Assembly (NCBI RefSeq): GCF_016862115.1
Contig: NZ_BOMI01000114.1
Coordinates: 112,002-176,001 of the forward strand
From: Paractinoplanes deccanensis
GTDB lineage: Bacteria; Actinomycetota; Actinomycetes; Mycobacteriales; Micromonosporaceae
Reading direction: 5' to 3'
Length of the DNA: 64,000 nt
The translations under genes were made by a program, and so were the position numbers. The notes under the pieces are model-generated. The model was not told where the DNA came from and did not search any database. It saw nothing but the letters and a program-made list of their open reading frames with translations. Below, piece by piece: positions 61,823 to 64,000 of the stretch (positions within the stretch are counted from its first letter, which is position 1; every line of letters begins with the position of its first letter).

Positions 61823-62646
61823 CGCTCGACGACGCCGACCTCGGAGGACCCATCGAGTCGTACGAGGTACGCGCTCGGCGGGCCGTGCCGCTCCCACCTG
61901 GCGCCGACCACGGTGCCGGGGTGGCCGTCGACGCTGATGCGCGTGCCGGGCGGGTCGCCCGCGTACGGCTCGACCAGCAGCGCGTCCAGGATGTGCCCGG
62001 CGCCGTCGAGCGAGCCGCGCAGGCTGGTGCTGCGCAGCTCCCGGCCGAGGACGGTCGCCGCGTCGCGGACCCGCCGGTCGGGGTGCGACTCGCCGGCGGT
62101 GAGCGCGGCCTCGACCCGCACCCAGAGCCGCCACCGGTCGTCGTCGAGCAGGCGCCGCGCCGCCCGGTCGGCCTGGGCGCAGGCGATGTCGACGCCCGCG
62201 TCCTCGCCCAGCTCGGCGGCCCACGCCAGCTCGCCGGCGGGCGGCAGCAGCTCGGGCGACTCGTGCTCGACCACCGCGTACAGCATCGCGAGGGCGGTCT
62301 CGCGGCCCTCGCCGTGATAGAGCGGGCCGAAGCCGGCGGTGACGCGCAGCGGCGGGAAGCGCGTGGTCAGGTGGGCGGCACGGCCCAGCGGGAGATCGGC
62401 GGCCTGCCGGGCGTCCCGCACCCGGGCGGTGAACGTCCGGTGTTCGCGCGCAGCGAACATCCACGCGCGGTGCTCGCCGGCGCCGACCGGGAAGACCGGC
62501 CGCCGCTGTCCGGCGGAGGACCGGCCCCGCTCGGTGAGCAGGCGCGCGGCGACCGAATAGGGCACGCCCAGCTCGGCGGCCAGGGCTCGGATGGCACGTT
62601 TGCGGGCCCGGTCGGGCACGGGCCGGCGGCTGCGGGTCGCGTTCAT
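61819..62646 (-). CDS. Hypothetical protein, unknown function
   Basis: 275 residues starting with an ATG at 62646 after AAGGAGG. The N-terminus is basic (SRRPVPDRARKRAIRALAAELGVPYSVAARLL), a probable helix-turn-helix-like segment often seen at the start of actinobacterial DUF proteins. The central part is helical and Asp/Glu-rich, the end is a small beta barrel-like segment (GTRISVDGHPGTVVGARWERHG...YLVRLDG). No signal peptide, no named family. It is convergent with the GNAT gene and overlaps its last four bases. Confidence 0.6.
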   Translation of the reverse strand: MNATRSRRPVPDRARKRAIRALAAELGVPYSVAARLLTERGRSSAGQRRPVFPVGAGEHRAWMFAAREHRTFTARVRDARQAADLPLGRAAHLTTRFPPLRVTAGFGPLYHGEGRETALAMLYAVVEHESPELLPPAGELAWAAELGEDAGVDIACAQADRAARRLLDDDRWRLWVRVEAALTAGESHPDRRVRDAATVLGRELRSTSLRGSLDGAGHILDALLVEPYAGDPPGTRISVDGHPGTVVGARWERHGPPSAYLVRLDGSSEVGVVER

Positions 62647-62856
62647 CGTGGACCTCCTTGCGGGCATCGTAGGCCGGATCCGTTGTACGGTTGGGGCGCA
62701 GCGCGCCTGCACGAGCGTCGCGAGGCCCCCCACGCGGGCCCCGCTGCCGACGCCAAGAGGCTCCGACTCAGCGCGATCACCCCCATCCGCTTCCGCACGC
62801 CCGCGTGCGTTCCTTGGGCGGAGGGCGTGGGGCTTCGCCGCGAGGACGTGAGTGTC

Positions 62857-64000
62857 GTGTTCGAACGGTTCACCGACCGTGCCCGGCGGGTGGTCGTCCT
62901 GGCCCAGGAGGAGGCCCGGATGCTCGACCACAACTACATCGGGACCGAGCACCTGCTGCTCGGCCTGGCCCACGAGGGCGAGGGCGTCGCCGCGCGGGCC
63001 CTGGAGGGCCTCGGCGTCGCCCTGGAGCAGGTGCGGCAGCGGGTCGAGGAGGCCATCGGCCGGGGGCAGCTGACCCCGGGCGGGCACATCCCGTTCACGC
63101 CCCGGGCCAAGAAGGTTCTCGAGCTGTCGCTGCGCGAGGCGCTGAAGCTCGGGCACAACTACATCGGCACCGAGCACATCCTGCTCGGCCTGATCCGGGA
63201 GAGCGAGGGCGTGGCCGCCCAGGTGCTGGGCAAGCTCGGCGCCGGCCCCGACCGGGTCCGCCGGCAGGTCGTCCAGCTGCTCGGCGCCCCGGAGACGGCA
63301 CCGGCCGAGGAGCCGGTCCCGCGGCCGATGTCCGCCGTCCTCGACCAGTACGGGACGAACCTGACGCAGCGCGCCCGCGAGGGCCGGCTCGACCCGGTGG
63401 TCGGGCGCGAGCGGGAGATCGAGTGGGTCATGCGGGTGCTGTCCCGCCGGATGAAGAACAACCCGGTGCTGACCGGTGAGCCGGGCGTCGGCAAGACCGC
63501 TGCGGTGGAGGGCCTGGCGCAGTCGATCGTCACCGGCGACGTGCCCGAGACCCTGAAGGACAAGCAGCTCTACACCCTCGACCTGGGATCGCTGGTCGCC
63601 GGGTCGCGCTATCGCGGCGACTTCGAGGAGCGCCTCAAGAAGGTCCTCAAGGAGGTCGGTACGCGAGGCGACATCATCCTGTTCATCGACGAGATCCACA
63701 CCCTCGTGGGTGCCGGTGCCGCCGAGGGCGCGATCGACGCGGCGAGCATCCTCAAGCCCATGCTCGCTCGCGGTGAGCTCCAGCTGATCGGGGCGACGAC
63801 CTCGGACGAGTACCGCAAGTTCGTCCAGAAGGACAAGGCCCTCGAACGCCGGCTGCAGCCCATCCCGGTCGCCGAGCCCACGCTCGCGCACACCATCGAG
63901 ATCCTGCGCGGACTGCGCGACGCGTACGAGGCCCACCACCGCGTCAGCATCACCGACGCCGCCCTGGTGGCCGCGGCGACGCTGGCCGACCGGTACATCG
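62857..64000 (+). CDS. clpC: ATP-dependent Clp protease ATP-binding subunit ClpC, N-terminal part
   Basis: The frame starts at a GTG (VFERFTDRARRVVVLAQEEA) with GAGGA upstream and runs off the right edge after 381 codons. It has two Clp_N repeats (each with HNYIGTEHLLLGL) and the first AAA+ domain with Walker A GEPGVGKT, Walker B DEIHTLVGAG and the GATTSDEYRK sensor. ClpC unfolds substrates for ClpP. A GTG three codons upstream is less likely. The gene is truncated only by the end of the window. Confidence 0.96.
   Translation, partial: MFERFTDRARRVVVLAQEEARMLDHNYIGTEHLLLGLAHEGEGVAARALEGLGVALEQVRQRVEEAIGRGQLTPGGHIPFTPRAKKVLELSLREALKLGHNYIGTEHILLGLIRESEGVAAQVLGKLGAGPDRVRRQVVQLLGAPETAPAEEPVPRPMSAVLDQYGTNLTQRAREGRLDPVVGREREIEWVMRVLSRRMKNNPVLTGEPGVGKTAAVEGLAQSIVTGDVPETLKDKQLYTLDLGSLVAGSRYRGDFEERLKKVLKEVGTRGDIILFIDEIHTLVGAGAAEGAIDAASILKPMLARGELQLIGATTSDEYRKFVQKDKALERRLQPIPVAEPTLAHTIEILRGLRDAYEAHHRVSITDAALVAAATLADRYI

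Noticed and set aside
1..64000. CRISPR arrays, prophage and complete insertion sequences.
   Set aside because: No regularly spaced direct repeats, phage structural genes, integrase or intact transposase were seen; only the one transposase relic at 43.4-43.9 kb.

Overview
The window is very GC-rich and densely coded on both strands. It has many GTG and TTG starts, tight 4-base overlaps within operons, and regulator families typical of filamentous Actinomycetota (SARP/BTAD, STAND-TPR, TetR, LacI, WxL-type surface proteins, ClpC). It is almost certainly a chromosomal segment of a high-GC actinobacterium. I cannot fix the genus from sequence alone.

Layout. 1-7.3 kb holds a TetR fragment, a NylB-like serine hydrolase, a secreted lipase, a methyltransferase/erythromycin-esterase pair, a secreted endonuclease/phosphatase-type enzyme, a two-domain VOC protein and a small membrane protein. 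7.5-23.9 kb is the centrepiece: a minus-strand run of eight genes with a divergent LacI regulator. Read from the regulator outward it encodes a solute-binding lipoprotein, two permeases, a GH127 beta-L-arabinofuranosidase, a 1,819-residue GH121-like enzyme, a 998-residue GH43 enzyme, a small WxL-like secreted protein and a DUF916-type membrane-anchored partner. The first seven genes reproduce in order the bifidobacterial locus for hydroxyproline-linked beta-L-arabino-oligosaccharides from plant extensins (hypBA1/hypBA2/hypAA). The last two genes look like an added surface-attachment module.

24-38.8 kb is a patchwork: a TetR/metallo-beta-lactamase divergon with a clear operator, a secreted peptidoglycan-binding-like protein, a solo SARP, an OFA-type MFS transporter with its tiny partner, a large membrane-embedded NACHT NTPase, an M1 peptidase, a promoter followed by a three-gene membrane protein/XRE/oxidoreductase operon, an O-methyltransferase, and a TetR/DUF4386 divergon with two operators. 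38.7-43.3 kb has a P-type ATPase and a two-component system. 43.4-44.85 kb is a decayed IS transposase followed by about 1 kb of apparently non-coding sequence.

44.85-64 kb has an ABC-2 exporter pair, an SGNH lipoprotein, an M28 peptidase, a poorly characterised cluster at 49.9-52.3 kb, a PAS-GAF histidine kinase, an MFS exporter, an M14 carboxypeptidase, a STAND-TPR regulator, a GNAT protein and the start of clpC. In the 49.9-52.3 kb cluster, two adjacent proteins carry amyloid/RHIM-like (V/L)QIGxxN motifs beside a frameshifted coiled-coil membrane protein.

The best candidates for something undescribed are the surface-displayed arabino-oligosaccharide system with its shared C-terminal tag, the RHIM-like motif cluster, and the eight-helix NACHT protein.
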